Notes: generated by a model not told the origin, from the sequence alone. A stretch of 64,000 bases of DNA from Paracoccus sigandri (GCF_003709565.1 NZ_QNRC01000023.1:1-64000); one strand, 5' to 3'. Shown: positions 7,938 through 16,762, counted from the stretch's first letter. Made by a program: numbers and translations.

Positions 7938-9442
7938 CATGCCTCCTTCCACAGCGGCAATGTCAGCTCCAGCGCCAGCCCGGTTTCCGCCTCGGCCAGC
8001 CCCAGGCTGCCGCCCGAGGTTTCCACGACCCAGCGGGCAAGGGCAAGTCCCACGCCGAAACCGCCCCCTCCGTCGCCGCGCGCGAAACGGTCGAAGATCG
8101 CCTCGCCCGCGCCCTCGGGCAGGCCCGGCCCGGTATCGGCGATGCTTATCCGGGCCTGGCCGTCCTCGGCCCGCCCGCGGATGGCGACGACCGCCCCGCG
8201 CCCGGCATATTTCGCCGCATTCTCGAAAAGCCCCGCGAAGACCTGCCGCAGCCAGTCCGCGTCGCCCCTGACCGCCAGCGCGGGAAGCCGGATATCGGCG
8301 GTGACGCCCGCGCGCTTCAGGACCGGCGCCAGGTCCGCCAGGGCGGCCTCGACCGTGGCCGCCAGTTCCACCCGGTCGGCGGCCAGTTCAAGCTGCCCGC
8401 TGTCGGATCGGGCGATGCGCAGCAGATCCTCGATCCGCCGGAACAGGCGCTGCGCACGGGTGCCGATGGTGCTAAACGAGGCGCGGGTCTGTTCGTCGTG
8501 ATGCTGCGCGCCCAGTTCCGCCTCGCCCAGGATGACCGTCAGCGGGGTGCGCAGTTCATGGCCGACATCGGCAAAGAACCTGCGGCGGCGGCGGTCGACC
8601 AGTTCCAGGCGGTCATTCGCGGCCGACAGCGCGGCGGTGCGTTCCTCGACGATGGTTTCCAGCCTGGCGCGGCGGCGCTCGATCCGGGCGGCCATCTGCC
8701 GCAGCCGGGCGAACATCAGCCCCAACTCGTCCCGCCCGCCGGCGCCGGGCGGCAGGTCGCCCATCGCCATCGAGGAGGCGAAGGCCGTGGCATGGGACAG
8801 CCGCCAGAACAGCGGCCGCAACACCGCAAGATAGAGCGCGGCCAGCACCAGCGGGGCGGCAAGGGCGATGCCGATCGCCGCCAGCAGCAGCGGCCGGCGC
8901 AGCGCCTCCATCGCGGCAAGGGCGGTGTCGCGGCGGCGGGTTTCGTGCTCGATATGCGCGGCGACGGTGATCGGGGCCTGGGCGGCGTGGAAGGCCAGCG
9001 CCGCCTGCCCGGCCGAAGTGTCCGGCGGATTGGCGCGAAGCGCGGTGTCGAGCTGCCGGAACAATGCCCGCAGGCGCGCCGCGATCAGGCTTTGCCGGGC
9101 GCGCACGGTCGCCTCGACCTCCGAGGCGGCGGCCTCCACATCCTGCGCGATCAATGCGTCGATGTGATCCAGCGCGGCAAGGACCGGGGCATTGTCGGGA
9201 ACCGGCTTCGGCCCGCCCGAGACGGTGCCGGGGGGCGCAAGCCAGCCCAGCATCCATTCGTTGACGCGCGCCGACAGCGCGTCATAGGCCTCGATCCGGC
9301 GCTGCGCGGCCATCGCCTCGGTCGCATGGGCCTGGGTGCGCTGCAGCCCCCAGGCACCGATGGCCGCCGCCGTCACCGCCAGCAGCGCCAGGACCGCCGC
9401 CGCCAGCCACAGGCGCGTCCGAAGGCTTGGCTGGCAGGTCAT
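7937..9442 (-). CDS. Membrane-bound sensor histidine kinase (MxaY-like by context)
   Basis: The 501-residue product has a first membrane helix at about residues 11-31, a periplasmic helical sensor region, and a second helix at about 185-208. A HAMP-like linker follows, then a HisKA box with His295 in ADVGHELRTPL. The HATPase_c domain has an N box (FENAAKYA), G1 (DTGPGLPEG) and G2 (GFGVGLALARW). It should phosphorylate the regulator at 7239-7937. The signal it senses cannot be deduced. It starts the regulator group, 124 bases downstream of the ABC module on the same strand. Confidence 0.88.
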   Translation of the reverse strand: MTCQPSLRTRLWLAAAVLALLAVTAAAIGAWGLQRTQAHATEAMAAQRRIEAYDALSARVNEWMLGWLAPPGTVSGGPKPVPDNAPVLAALDHIDALIAQDVEAAASEVEATVRARQSLIAARLRALFRQLDTALRANPPDTSAGQAALAFHAAQAPITVAAHIEHETRRRDTALAAMEALRRPLLLAAIGIALAAPLVLAALYLAVLRPLFWRLSHATAFASSMAMGDLPPGAGGRDELGLMFARLRQMAARIERRRARLETIVEERTAALSAANDRLELVDRRRRRFFADVGHELRTPLTVILGEAELGAQHHDEQTRASFSTIGTRAQRLFRRIEDLLRIARSDSGQLELAADRVELAATVEAALADLAPVLKRAGVTADIRLPALAVRGDADWLRQVFAGLFENAAKYAGRGAVVAIRGRAEDGQARISIADTGPGLPEGAGEAIFDRFARGDGGGGFGVGLALARWVVETSGGSLGLAEAETGLALELTLPLWKEA

Positions 9443-9566
9443 GGCATCCCCTTCATCGCCTTGAGCAGGGCGTGGATTTCAAGGTCGCGGAACCCGCGTG
9501 CGGACCGCCCGGACAGGCCGTCTGCGACACGGCCCCGGCCCAATGGAGACGAAGCGGCGCCGCGGG

Positions 9567-10172
9567 TCAACGCGGCAGATGCGCGGCAATGGCCCGGCCA
9601 AGCGCGAAGGCCCGCTGTTCCAGGATCACCGGCGTCTCGCAGACATAGGTCAGCGATTGCTGGCGATCCTGGAAGATGCGGGTGGACCAGTCGATCTCTT
9701 CCTCGATCCGGTCGATGGCGTCGTAATCGGGCGGCTCGGCCGTGTTCAGCCGGGCGAATTCGCGGCGCCGTTCCTTGATCCGGGCATCCAGCGCCTCTTG
9801 CTGATGGGCATAGCGGGTGATGCCGGCCATGACCTTGTTGCGCTGCTGCTGGATATGCTCGAACGTCGCCAGGAACAGCCCGACCAGCGCGGGTGTGTCA
9901 TGGGTTTCGGCGAAATCGGCGATCATCGCCTCGGCCTCGGCCATCGAGGTGCGGCGCAGCGCGATCGCATTGGCAAGGCGCTGGACATCGGCATCGCCGG
10001 CATGGGCCTCGGCCTTGTCGTCCGGGGGCGGGCCGCCCCAGATCTGGCCGACCGACAGCGACGGCTGGCGGCGCTGGATGCAGGGCCAGTCGGGATCGGG
10101 CGGTCCGGCCGCGAAGGTCGGGGCGGCGGCCAGCCCCCCCAGCAGCAGGGCACAGAAGACGTTGCGGATCAT
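9567..10172 (-). CDS. Exported helical protein of unknown function in the PQQ-associated ABC module
   Basis: The 201-residue product has a signal peptide ending near PTFAA (residue 21) and then a mainly helical, charged mature region (ARIKERRREFARLN, DRIEEEIDWSTRIFQDRQ) with cysteines in WPCIQ and YVCETP. No known domain was recognised. ATG 10172 follows GGAAAGGAGG and overlaps the permease stop (ATGA), which ties it to the ABC exporter transcript. A periplasmic partner of that transporter or of the quinoprotein system is a reasonable inference. Confidence 0.6.
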   Translation of the reverse strand: MIRNVFCALLLGGLAAAPTFAAGPPDPDWPCIQRRQPSLSVGQIWGGPPPDDKAEAHAGDADVQRLANAIALRRTSMAEAEAMIADFAETHDTPALVGLFLATFEHIQQQRNKVMAGITRYAHQQEALDARIKERRREFARLNTAEPPDYDAIDRIEEEIDWSTRIFQDRQQSLTYVCETPVILEQRAFALGRAIAAHLPR

Positions 10173-10972
10173 CGCGTTCCTCCTTTCCGGCCGCGCCACA
10201 GGCCCTTGGCCGGATCATACATGAAGACGGTGCCCCCGAAAAACAGCACCAGGCAGCCCAGTGTCACCGCCAGGGACAGCGGTTCCACCCGACCGTAAAG
10301 CGCGAAACGGATCAGCTCCACCGCATGGGTGAAGGGGTTCAGGGCGCAGATGTCGTGCAGAAGCGGGCTGGATTCGCGCATTCGCCACAGCGGATAGAGC
10401 GCCGAGGACGCGAAGAACATCGGGAAGATGACGAAGTTCATCACCCCGGCGAAATTCTCCAGCTGCCGGATCGCGGATGAGATCAGCAGCCCCAGCGATC
10501 CCAGCATCATCCCCGCCAGCACCAGCGCCGGCAGGACGGTGACATAGCCGAGCCAGGGCGGCCGGATGCCCCAGAACCAGGCGATCAGCAGGAAGGCATA
10601 GACCTGCAGCACCGCCACCAGGACCGAGGCCAGAAGCTTCGATCCCAAGAGGAACCAGCGCGGATAGGGGCTGACCAGCAGGCTGCGCATCGCGCCGGTC
10701 TCGCGGTCATAGACCATCGACAGCGAGGACTGCATGCCGGCGAACAGCAGGATCATCCCGCACAGGCCGGGCGTCACATAGACCTCGTAGAGGACATACG
10801 TCCGGTAGGGCGGCGTGATCGACAGGCCCAGCACCGAGCGGAAGCCGGCGGCGAAGATGAACAGCCAGACCAGCGGGCGCACCAGCGCCGCCAGGAAGCG
10901 TTCCCGCTGGCGGGTGAAGCGCAGGAATTCGCGCCGCGCGATGCCGGCGAAGGCGATGGGCCAGCCCTTCAT
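10169..10972 (-). CDS. ABC-2 type transporter permease, PQQ-dependent alcohol dehydrogenase-associated
   Basis: The 267-residue product has six predicted membrane helices, for example VRPLVWLFIFAAGF and VLFFGGTVFMY at the two ends. It carries the ABC-2 permease signatures YDRETGAMRSLLVSPYP and LGSLGLLISSAIRQ. It pairs with the ATPase at 10969-11739, with which it overlaps by four bases. Such pairs recur beside PQQ-dependent alcohol dehydrogenase genes (PedC-type permease family); their substrate is not established. Confidence 0.82.
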   Translation of the reverse strand: MKGWPIAFAGIARREFLRFTRQRERFLAALVRPLVWLFIFAAGFRSVLGLSITPPYRTYVLYEVYVTPGLCGMILLFAGMQSSLSMVYDRETGAMRSLLVSPYPRWFLLGSKLLASVLVAVLQVYAFLLIAWFWGIRPPWLGYVTVLPALVLAGMMLGSLGLLISSAIRQLENFAGVMNFVIFPMFFASSALYPLWRMRESSPLLHDICALNPFTHAVELIRFALYGRVEPLSLAVTLGCLVLFFGGTVFMYDPAKGLWRGRKGGTR

Positions 10973-11739
10973 GCCACCTCTCCGGCCGTCACCTCCGTCA
11001 CCCCGGTCAGGCGCAGGAAGACATCGGCCAGCGGCGCGTCCCTGGCCAGGTCGGCGGCCCGCGCATCGGCCAGGACCTGCCCCTTGTGCAGCAGCACGAC
11101 ATGATCCGAAGGCGCGATCTCGTCGAAGATATGCGTGGCCCAGAGGGTCGAGACGCCTTCTTCCGCGATCAGGCGGCGGGTCAGGGCCAGAACCTCGGCA
11201 CGCGCGCGCAGGTCCAAGCCCGCCGTCGCCTCGTCCAGCAGCAGAAGCCGGGGCCGGTGCAGCAGGGCGCGGGCGATCTCGGCGCGGCGCTGCTGGCCGC
11301 CCGACAGGGTCGAGGCGCGGGCCGCGGCCTTGTCCGACAGATCGACCAGCGCCAGCACCTCGGCGATCCGCGCCTTCGCGGCGCGCCCGCCGATACCGTG
11401 CAGGGCGGCGTGATAGGCAAGGTTCTGGCGCAGGGTCAGGTCGCCGTCCAGCGCGCGGCTTTGAAAGACGACGCCCAGCCGGGCCAGCGCCCGTCCCGGC
11501 TGGCGGCGCGCGTCGAAACCCGCGACCGAGATCCGGCCCGAGGTGGAATCGTAAAGCCGGGTGATCAGCGAGAACAGCGTGGTCTTGCCGGCGCCGTTCA
11601 CGCCCAGAAGGGCGCAGAAACTGCCCGACCCGACGCGGAAACTGACGTCGCGCAGGGCCTGGATTGCGCCGAAGCGGTGGCTGACGCCCTGGATGTCAAG
11701 CGCGGGGGCATCACCCCCCGCGCCCGTATCGAGGATCAT
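10969..11739 (-). CDS. ABC transporter ATP-binding protein, PQQ-dependent alcohol dehydrogenase-associated
   Basis: The 256-residue product is a complete ABC ATPase: Walker A LLGVNGAGKTT, Q-loop VVFQSRALD, signature LSGGQQRRAEIARAL, Walker B LLLLDEATAGLD and switch His in WATHIFDE. The architecture (single domain, drug-exporter/ABC-2 partner) matches the ATPase of PQQ-associated ABC systems. It overlaps the permease downstream and the small PepSY-like gene upstream by four bases each, so it is part of one transcript. Confidence 0.85.
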   Translation of the reverse strand: MILDTGAGGDAPALDIQGVSHRFGAIQALRDVSFRVGSGSFCALLGVNGAGKTTLFSLITRLYDSTSGRISVAGFDARRQPGRALARLGVVFQSRALDGDLTLRQNLAYHAALHGIGGRAAKARIAEVLALVDLSDKAAARASTLSGGQQRRAEIARALLHRPRLLLLDEATAGLDLRARAEVLALTRRLIAEEGVSTLWATHIFDEIAPSDHVVLLHKGQVLADARAADLARDAPLADVFLRLTGVTEVTAGEVA

Positions 11740-11987
11740 TCCTTGCGCCGCTCCTTCTCGGTGAAATCGGCATTCAGCTTGATGTCATATTGCCCGTCGG
11801 CGCACATCACGTCGTCCAGGTCGAAGCTGCCGTCGTCCTCGACCTCGATATTGTCGGGATCGACCTCGCAGGTCATATCGGCCAGCACCTCGTCGATCCG
11901 GGCGATCTGTTCGGGCGTCGGATCCTCGTCGGCGAAGGCGGGCGCCGCGAAGGCGGCCAGCGTGGTGGCAAGAAGCAGGCGTTTCAT
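11736..11987 (-). CDS. Small exported acidic PepSY-like protein
   Basis: The 83-residue product has a signal peptide (MKRLLLATTLAAFAAPAFA) and a mature part rich in Asp and Glu, with segments like EVDPDNIEVEDDG and YDIKLNADF that resemble the PepSY fold. Two cysteines (MTCEV, DVMCADG) could form a disulphide. It lies in the PQQ-associated ABC transcript, with GGAGGAG before ATG 11987. Acidic periplasmic proteins could bind calcium or lanthanides, but no canonical EF-hand is visible, so this is speculation. Confidence 0.62.
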   Translation of the reverse strand: MKRLLLATTLAAFAAPAFADEDPTPEQIARIDEVLADMTCEVDPDNIEVEDDGSFDLDDVMCADGQYDIKLNADFTEKERRKE

Positions 11988-12008
11988 GGGACTCCTCCTG
12001 TGTTGGGT

Positions 12009-12443
12009 TCAGCGGATATGGAACACGGCGCGCTGGCTTTCCCCGGAGGATCCGGGGATCGACAGCGTATAGCTGCCGGGCGTGATGGCGATGAAGCTGA
12101 TCTCGGCCTCGCCCGCATCGTCGAATTCCAGCGAATGCACGCCCATCGGGCGGACCTCGATCTTGTTGATGACGATCTCGTTGATCCAGATCGCGCGGAA
12201 GAAATCGCCGCCCGACAGCGCCAGCTCGGCAGAGCCGTCGGCCACGATGTTCATCTTGTAATAGGTGCCCGATTTCAGCTCGTATTCCTCTTCCGCCACG
12301 GGCTTGCCCGAACCCAGCGTCAGCGGTGCCAGCGTCTCGCGGTTCTTGTTGGCCATCAGCCCGGCAAAGCCATAGTCGAACGGCTGCGCCACGGCGCCGC
12401 CTGCGGCCAGCATCGCGGCCCCGATAATCCATGCCTTCAACAT
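12009..12443 (-). CDS. Exported beta-rich protein of unknown function in the PQQ-associated cluster
   Basis: The 144-residue product has a signal peptide (residues 1-19, cleavage after AVAQ) and a mature part that reads as a small beta-sandwich (YYKMNIVADGSAEL, EISFIAITPGSYTLSI). It has no cysteine, so it is not a type 1 copper protein even though the layout resembles cupredoxins. No family was recognised. It sits ten bases downstream of the beta-propeller gene and 21 bases before the PepSY-like gene on the same strand. Confidence 0.6.
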   Translation of the reverse strand: MLKAWIIGAAMLAAGGAVAQPFDYGFAGLMANKNRETLAPLTLGSGKPVAEEEYELKSGTYYKMNIVADGSAELALSGGDFFRAIWINEIVINKIEVRPMGVHSLEFDDAGEAEISFIAITPGSYTLSIPGSSGESQRAVFHIR

Positions 12444-12453
12444 TTTCTCCCCC

Positions 12454-13419
12454 TCAGTCTGATTTCACCGCCACGACCCCCCAGGGCTGTTCGCCCACGG
12501 GAACCGACACCGTCACCGTGTCGGTTTCGGTATCGATGACCGAGATGTCGTTGGAATTGCCGTTCGTCGTGTAAAGGAACCTGCCATCGGGCGAGAAGCC
12601 CAGCTGCCAGACCCGCTGGCCGACCAGCAGGTAGTCCGTGACCTCGAGGCTGGCCACGTCGATGACGGCGACCCGGTTCGCGGGCCCCAGCGCGACATAG
12701 GCCTTGGTGCCGTCGGCCGTGACCCGCAGGCCCACCGGCTGCAACGCCTCGGGCAAAACGCCGGCGACCTCGAACTCGATCTTCTTGGTGATCTCGTTCG
12801 TGGCCGGGTCGATCACGCTGACCGTGCCGCCGATTTCCGCCGTCACGAACAGCAGGCTGCCGTCGGGCGTGTATTCGGCGAAGCGCGGGCGCGAATCGAC
12901 CAGCACATTGGCCACGATCTCATAGGTTTCGGTGTCGATCATATGCGCCATGTTCGTGGTCTCCGAGGTGTTGACCACGATCTTGCCGTCCGGACTGACG
13001 CCCATGCCCTCGGGCTCGACCCCCACCGGGACCTCGGCCAGGACCTGCCGGGTTTCGACATCGACCACGGTGACGATATTGTCGTCCTCGTTGGCGATGA
13101 ACAGCGGATTGCCCGAGGGATGCAGCACGAACAGCTCGGGGTCGGGACCCGAGGGCAGCGAGGGCAGCTCCTCGTAGGTTTCCGCGTCATAGACCCGCAC
13201 CAGGTTGTCGTCCGAGGCGCAGACATAGATGATCTTGCCATCGGGCGAGGCGGTGATGCCGCGCGGGCGCTGCATCCCGCTGATCGTGTGGATCACCTCA
13301 AGGCTGTCGGAATCCAGCACGGTGATGGTGTTGCCCTTCTCATTGGACACGAAGATCTTGTCGGCCAGTGCCGGCCCGGCGGTCAGCGCCGTGCAGCAGG
13401 CCAGTATCGCCAGTCTCAT
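12454..13419 (-). CDS. YVTN-type beta-propeller protein, PQQ-dependent catabolism-associated
   Basis: The 321-residue product has a signal peptide (to about ALADK) and about seven repeats of the pattern VSNEKGNTITVLDSDSLEV / ASPDGKIIYV, typical of YVTN/SMP-like periplasmic propellers. Members with this length and location accompany PQQ-dependent alcohol dehydrogenases and their ABC systems. The biochemical role is unknown; no haem or quinone ligand motif is visible. It follows the binding-protein gene with a 12-base gap. Confidence 0.8.
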   Translation of the reverse strand: MRLAILACCTALTAGPALADKIFVSNEKGNTITVLDSDSLEVIHTISGMQRPRGITASPDGKIIYVCASDDNLVRVYDAETYEELPSLPSGPDPELFVLHPSGNPLFIANEDDNIVTVVDVETRQVLAEVPVGVEPEGMGVSPDGKIVVNTSETTNMAHMIDTETYEIVANVLVDSRPRFAEYTPDGSLLFVTAEIGGTVSVIDPATNEITKKIEFEVAGVLPEALQPVGLRVTADGTKAYVALGPANRVAVIDVASLEVTDYLLVGQRVWQLGFSPDGRFLYTTNGNSNDISVIDTETDTVTVSVPVGEQPWGVVAVKSD

Positions 13420-13431
13420 GGTTTCCCCCCA

Positions 13432-14616
13432 TTATCGCTCGCATTCCGTTTCGCCCTGGTCGATGCCCAGGGTGTCCAGCTGGCTGACCTGGTGCAGGAA
13501 TTCCTCCTGCGGGCTGACCGAGGCCACGACATTGCCCGCGCTCAGCAGCACCGGCTGGCGCAGCTGGCCGTCCCAGTCGCGGAAGCTCAGGCTCTGGCCC
13601 TTGAAGGCCGCCAGGTCGAAATCCCCGGACAGGATGAAATCCCGGATCGCCGCGAAATCGCCGCCCTGGGTGCGGGTCGCGGCCTCGCCGATCGCGCGCA
13701 GGGCCATCCAGACCTGGTAATCCTCGTCCCGCGCCGGGCGGTTCGCCAGCCTTTCGAACCGGGTCTGGAACTGGGTCGCGCCCCAGGCCTCATGCGCGGG
13801 ATGCCAGCTTTCCGGCACCAGCCCCGAGGATCCCGCGACCGGCCGCGCGTCCCAGGTGTGATAGGGCAGCCAGTCGGCAAAGACCCCTGCCCTGTCGGCG
13901 GCGACCACGACGTGATGGTCCCGCGCCCGCTGGGTGAAGACGGGCATCTGCTTTTGCACCTGCACATGGCCGCTGTCGGTGCGCCTGGCGCCGCCGGTAT
14001 CCTCGTAGACCCGTTCCTCGACGATCCGGGCGCCGAATTTCTCGGCCGCGCGGCGATAGGCGGCGGCAAGGGCCTGGTCCTGCGGGTGGCTGCCCTCGAT
14101 CAGGAACCAGTCGGTCCATTTCTTCCAGACCAGGTATTGCGCCAGCGCATCGGCGATCATCGAATCCGACGGCGCCACATGCAGCAGGTTCGCGCGGCAA
14201 TCCGCGCCGCGCAGCGAATCCTCGGGCGCCATGGCGTTGAAGACCAGCGCCCGGTCGCCCGCCAGGTCGGCAAGGCGCAGCGTCATGGGCGCGTCGGCCA
14301 GCAGGACGATATAGGGGACACCCTCGTCCAGGAGCCGCGAGATCTCGGCCTCGGCACTCTCGGGCGTCGCGGCGATGGTTTCGGTGGTGAAGCTCTGCCC
14401 CATGAAGCCGCCGGTCGTGGCATTGTCGGCCGTGCCCAGTTCGGCGCCGGCGAAGCCCAGATCCTCGGGTACCAGGTCCAGCCGAGAGATCGGCGCCGGA
14501 CCCGGCGCATCGACCCTGAGGACCGCGGCCCGGTATTCGACCTCGGCCCGCGCGGGCAGCGCGGCGGCAAGGCAAAGGACGACACTCGCAACGGCGAGTC
14601 GATGGATATCGCGCAT
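13432..14616 (-). CDS. Periplasmic binding protein of the PQQ-dependent alcohol dehydrogenase-associated ABC system
   Basis: The 394-residue product has a signal peptide (MRDIHRLAVASVVLCLAAA, cleavage near ARAEV) and a two-lobed Leu/Ile/Val-binding-type fold (LLDEGVPYIVLLADAP, LIEGSHPQDQALAAAYRRAAEKFGA). The length and the neighbouring beta-propeller, ATPase and permease fit the binding-protein family linked to PQQ alcohol dehydrogenases. It heads the module and is preceded by an AT-rich promoter region. Pairing an import-type binding protein with an ABC-2 exporter-type permease is characteristic of this system and unexplained. Confidence 0.78.
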   Translation of the reverse strand: MRDIHRLAVASVVLCLAAALPARAEVEYRAAVLRVDAPGPAPISRLDLVPEDLGFAGAELGTADNATTGGFMGQSFTTETIAATPESAEAEISRLLDEGVPYIVLLADAPMTLRLADLAGDRALVFNAMAPEDSLRGADCRANLLHVAPSDSMIADALAQYLVWKKWTDWFLIEGSHPQDQALAAAYRRAAEKFGARIVEERVYEDTGGARRTDSGHVQVQKQMPVFTQRARDHHVVVAADRAGVFADWLPYHTWDARPVAGSSGLVPESWHPAHEAWGATQFQTRFERLANRPARDEDYQVWMALRAIGEAATRTQGGDFAAIRDFILSGDFDLAAFKGQSLSFRDWDGQLRQPVLLSAGNVVASVSPQEEFLHQVSQLDTLGIDQGETECER

Positions 14617-14881
14617 GTGATCCTCCCTGCCCGGATTGAGGCATGAGCGGCCGGATCGGCAAAGAGTTTTTCGGTAATAAGAATATAATAATTACTTATT
14701 TTTAAAGAATATAATACCTTTGTCTGAATTTTCCGGCCGGTTTCGCCGCGAGCTGGTCCATGCGGCTGCCGCTGCGTGCAGTCCGCCCGCGCCGTCGCGA
14801 TGAGCGGAATGCGCATCGCCCCGCGCGGAAGGTCCGGGCGGGGTCGGTTCAGCGATGTCGGTCGGTGTCGCGCCGGGTCGC
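14617..14881 (-). promoter_or_regulatory. Intergenic region with AT-rich promoter for the PQQ-associated ABC operon
   Basis: A strongly AT-rich block (about 14671-14722) sits about 60 bases before the binding-protein start in a GC-rich genome and most likely holds the promoter. It includes ATAAGAATATAATAATT (14677-14693), which shares the ATAAGA-N4-AATAA layout with the xoxF and XoxG-like promoters. The rest holds no gene. Confidence 0.5.
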
Positions 14882-15724
14882 TCAGAGGTCCTGGGACGCG
14901 GCAGCGGGCTCGGCTTCGGGTTTCAGCGCCTTGCCATAGTCGTCCACCAGCGGCACGCCGGCCTCGCGCAGGATCGCGTCGATCTCGTCCTGGTGGCGGC
15001 GGATCATGCTGTTCAGCTCGCGCTTCCAGACATCCTCGCCGGCCCGGACCCCCATGGTGATGCGGAAGAACAGCCGCGGCGTCGCGGTTTCCTTCAGCAG
15101 CGGGATCATCTTCAGCTCGGCGTCGTCCTTCAGCATCGGCCCGGCGATCGGCCCCCACAGCAGGGCGGCATCGGTCACGCCCTCGCGCACGTCGCGCAGC
15201 ATGTCCTCGGCCGGGCTTTCGACGCGGCGGTCGGTCATCAGGTCATAGGGCTTGGCGTCCTTCATCATCCCCAGCCGCGCGACATGGGTGGTCGGCGGCG
15301 CCCCGGCGACGACGCCGATCCTGCGGCCCTTCAGCGCCGGGTCGGACAGGTGGTCGACATCGGCCAGATCCCCGTCGCCGCGCACCACCAGCACATGGGT
15401 CGATGTGTAATAATGGTTGGTGTTCAGGACCAGCTCATCACCCTGCGCGAAGCCGATCACCACGTCGCATCTGCCCAGGCTCAGCGTCTGGCGCACGAAG
15501 CCGATGACCTGCGGGAACCAGGTGTATTGCACGGGCACGTCCAGCTTTTCGGCGAACAGATCGGCGATCCGGTTCTCGAAACCGCTGCCGTCCTGCGACG
15601 ACAGCGGCGAATTCGCGGGATCGGCGCAGACGCGGAATGCCGCCCGATCCACCAGGTCGGCCACCTGCGCCTGCGCCGGCATTGCCAGCGCGGTCAGCAG
15701 GACGGCCGGAAGGATCCGCCGCAT
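14882..15724 (-). CDS. xoxJ: XoxJ-like quinoprotein dehydrogenase-associated periplasmic binding protein
   Basis: The 280-residue product has a signal peptide (RRILPAVLLTALAMPAQAQ) and a type II periplasmic binding fold (FRVCADPANSPLSSQDGSGFENRIADLF, GRCDVVIG, GRRIGVVAG). This matches the MoxJ/XoxJ family that accompanies methanol dehydrogenases and is thought to activate or interact with XoxF. ATG 15724 is six bases after GGGAGG; ATG 15730 is possible. It lies directly after the XoxG-like cytochrome gene, as is usual, although xoxF itself is about 10 kb away. Confidence 0.85.
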   Translation of the reverse strand: MRRILPAVLLTALAMPAQAQVADLVDRAAFRVCADPANSPLSSQDGSGFENRIADLFAEKLDVPVQYTWFPQVIGFVRQTLSLGRCDVVIGFAQGDELVLNTNHYYTSTHVLVVRGDGDLADVDHLSDPALKGRRIGVVAGAPPTTHVARLGMMKDAKPYDLMTDRRVESPAEDMLRDVREGVTDAALLWGPIAGPMLKDDAELKMIPLLKETATPRLFFRITMGVRAGEDVWKRELNSMIRRHQDEIDAILREAGVPLVDDYGKALKPEAEPAAASQDL

Positions 15725-15726
15725 CG

Positions 15727-16233
15727 TCATCCTCCCATGCAGTTCGCTTCGGCTTCCGCATATTCCTCGGGCTTGTCGGCCCGTTTCGCGGGACGGCCAC
15801 GCGGTATCGCCTCGGTGCCGCGCGCGCGCAGATAGGTATAGATGTCGTCCAGATAGCACATCACGTTGGGATTGGTGCCGAAAGCCGGCATCACCTGGTT
15901 GTCCGAGGCCCCTACCCTCTGCTTGCCGCTGGCGACGACGGCGTAGAAGTCATAGTAATCCATCCGCATGGCCGAGGTCTTCAGGCCGGGCGCATAGGTG
16001 GACCCTTCGCCGTCGGGTCCGTGGCACACATGGCATTCCGCATGATAGCGACGATAGCCCGAAAAGGTCGGCCAGTCGACGGTGCCGTCCTCCTCGATCT
16101 TGTAGGTCGGGATCTCTTCGGCGTTGAACCAGCGGACACCATCGTTGTTGACCGGCTCGACATCGGGATCCTGGGCGAATGCGGCGGTCGTGAACAGAGT
16201 GGCTAGTGCCAGGAACGGCATGGCGGCGCGCAT
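15727..16233 (-). CDS. xoxG: c-553i/XoxG-like cytochrome c, methanol metabolism-related
   Basis: The 168-residue product has a signal peptide (to AAFAQD) and one haem site CHVCH. VMPAFGTNPN carries the axial methionine, and an RARGTEAIPRGRP tail follows. Two extra cysteines (VMCYLDD, EANCMGG) fit the four-cysteine cytochrome family linked to methanol metabolism and cytochrome c-553i of Paracoccus. It is the likely physiological electron acceptor of XoxF. CTGGGAGGAG precedes the start. The stop overlaps the xoxJ start region. Confidence 0.85.
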   Translation of the reverse strand: MRAAMPFLALATLFTTAAFAQDPDVEPVNNDGVRWFNAEEIPTYKIEEDGTVDWPTFSGYRRYHAECHVCHGPDGEGSTYAPGLKTSAMRMDYYDFYAVVASGKQRVGASDNQVMPAFGTNPNVMCYLDDIYTYLRARGTEAIPRGRPAKRADKPEEYAEAEANCMGG

Positions 16234-16253
16234 CGGTTCTCCTCCCAGAGACG

Positions 16254-16270
16254 ATAAGACTATAATAAGA
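16254..16270 (+). promoter_or_regulatory. ATAAGA-N4-AATAAGA motif upstream of the XoxG-like cytochrome
   Basis: The bases read ATAAGACTATAATAAGA on the + strand, 21 bases before the - strand start at 16233. The layout matches the motif upstream of xoxF. On the - strand the same bases contain TATTAT, so part of it may simply be a -10 element. Confidence 0.3.
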
Positions 16271-16533
16271 TGGTAGAGGCTTCCCGACCCGCGACAATTC
16301 CCACTTTAGTCTGGCAGGAAGTTCGGCGGAGTTTTTGCCCATGAATAATCATTTTATATCAGCATATTGAAGTCATATCATGATATTCTGCCTGAGCTTT
16401 CCTCGGGCCGAAACGGCGGCGGAAACCGCGCGCCGCCGACATGACCCCCTCGCCGGCATCCGCGATCGGGCCGGGAATCGCGGCGCAAACAGCGCGGTTG
16501 ACCCGGCCTGCCCGATGCGGCATGTCCGGCGGC

Positions 16534-16716
16534 GATGGTTCCCGGCCGGCCAGGCCGTCCGGGTGAAAAGGGAACGCGGTGCGGCACCCGCAAGGGTGCC
16601 AATTCCGCGACTGCCCCCGCAACTGTAGGCGGAGAGCGAGCCCCACACGGCCACTGGCGCGATCCCGCGCCGGGAAGGCGGGGCAAGCCGCGACCCGCGA
16701 GTCAGGAGACCTGCCA
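16534..16716 (+). ncRNA. Cobalamin (adenosylcobalamin) riboswitch
   Basis: The segment has the conserved blocks of a B12 riboswitch in the right order: ATGGTTCCC, GGTGAAAAGGGAACGCGGTG, the B12-box-like CCGCGACTGCCCCCGCAACT, GAGCGAGCC with CACACGGCCACTGG, CGGGAAGGCGGGGC, and GAGTCAGGAGACCTGCC at the 3' end. It lies upstream of a BtuFCD-like ABC transporter, whose expression it should lower when cobalamin is plentiful. Confidence 0.95.
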
Positions 16717-16762
16717 TCGCCATGTCAACCAAACCGGGCGGGGTGCCCCGGAAGGAGCAGCG

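Noticed and set aside
16380..16733. Short open frames on both strands over the riboswitch
   Set aside because: The conserved aptamer sequence explains this region; the frames have no ribosome site or family match.
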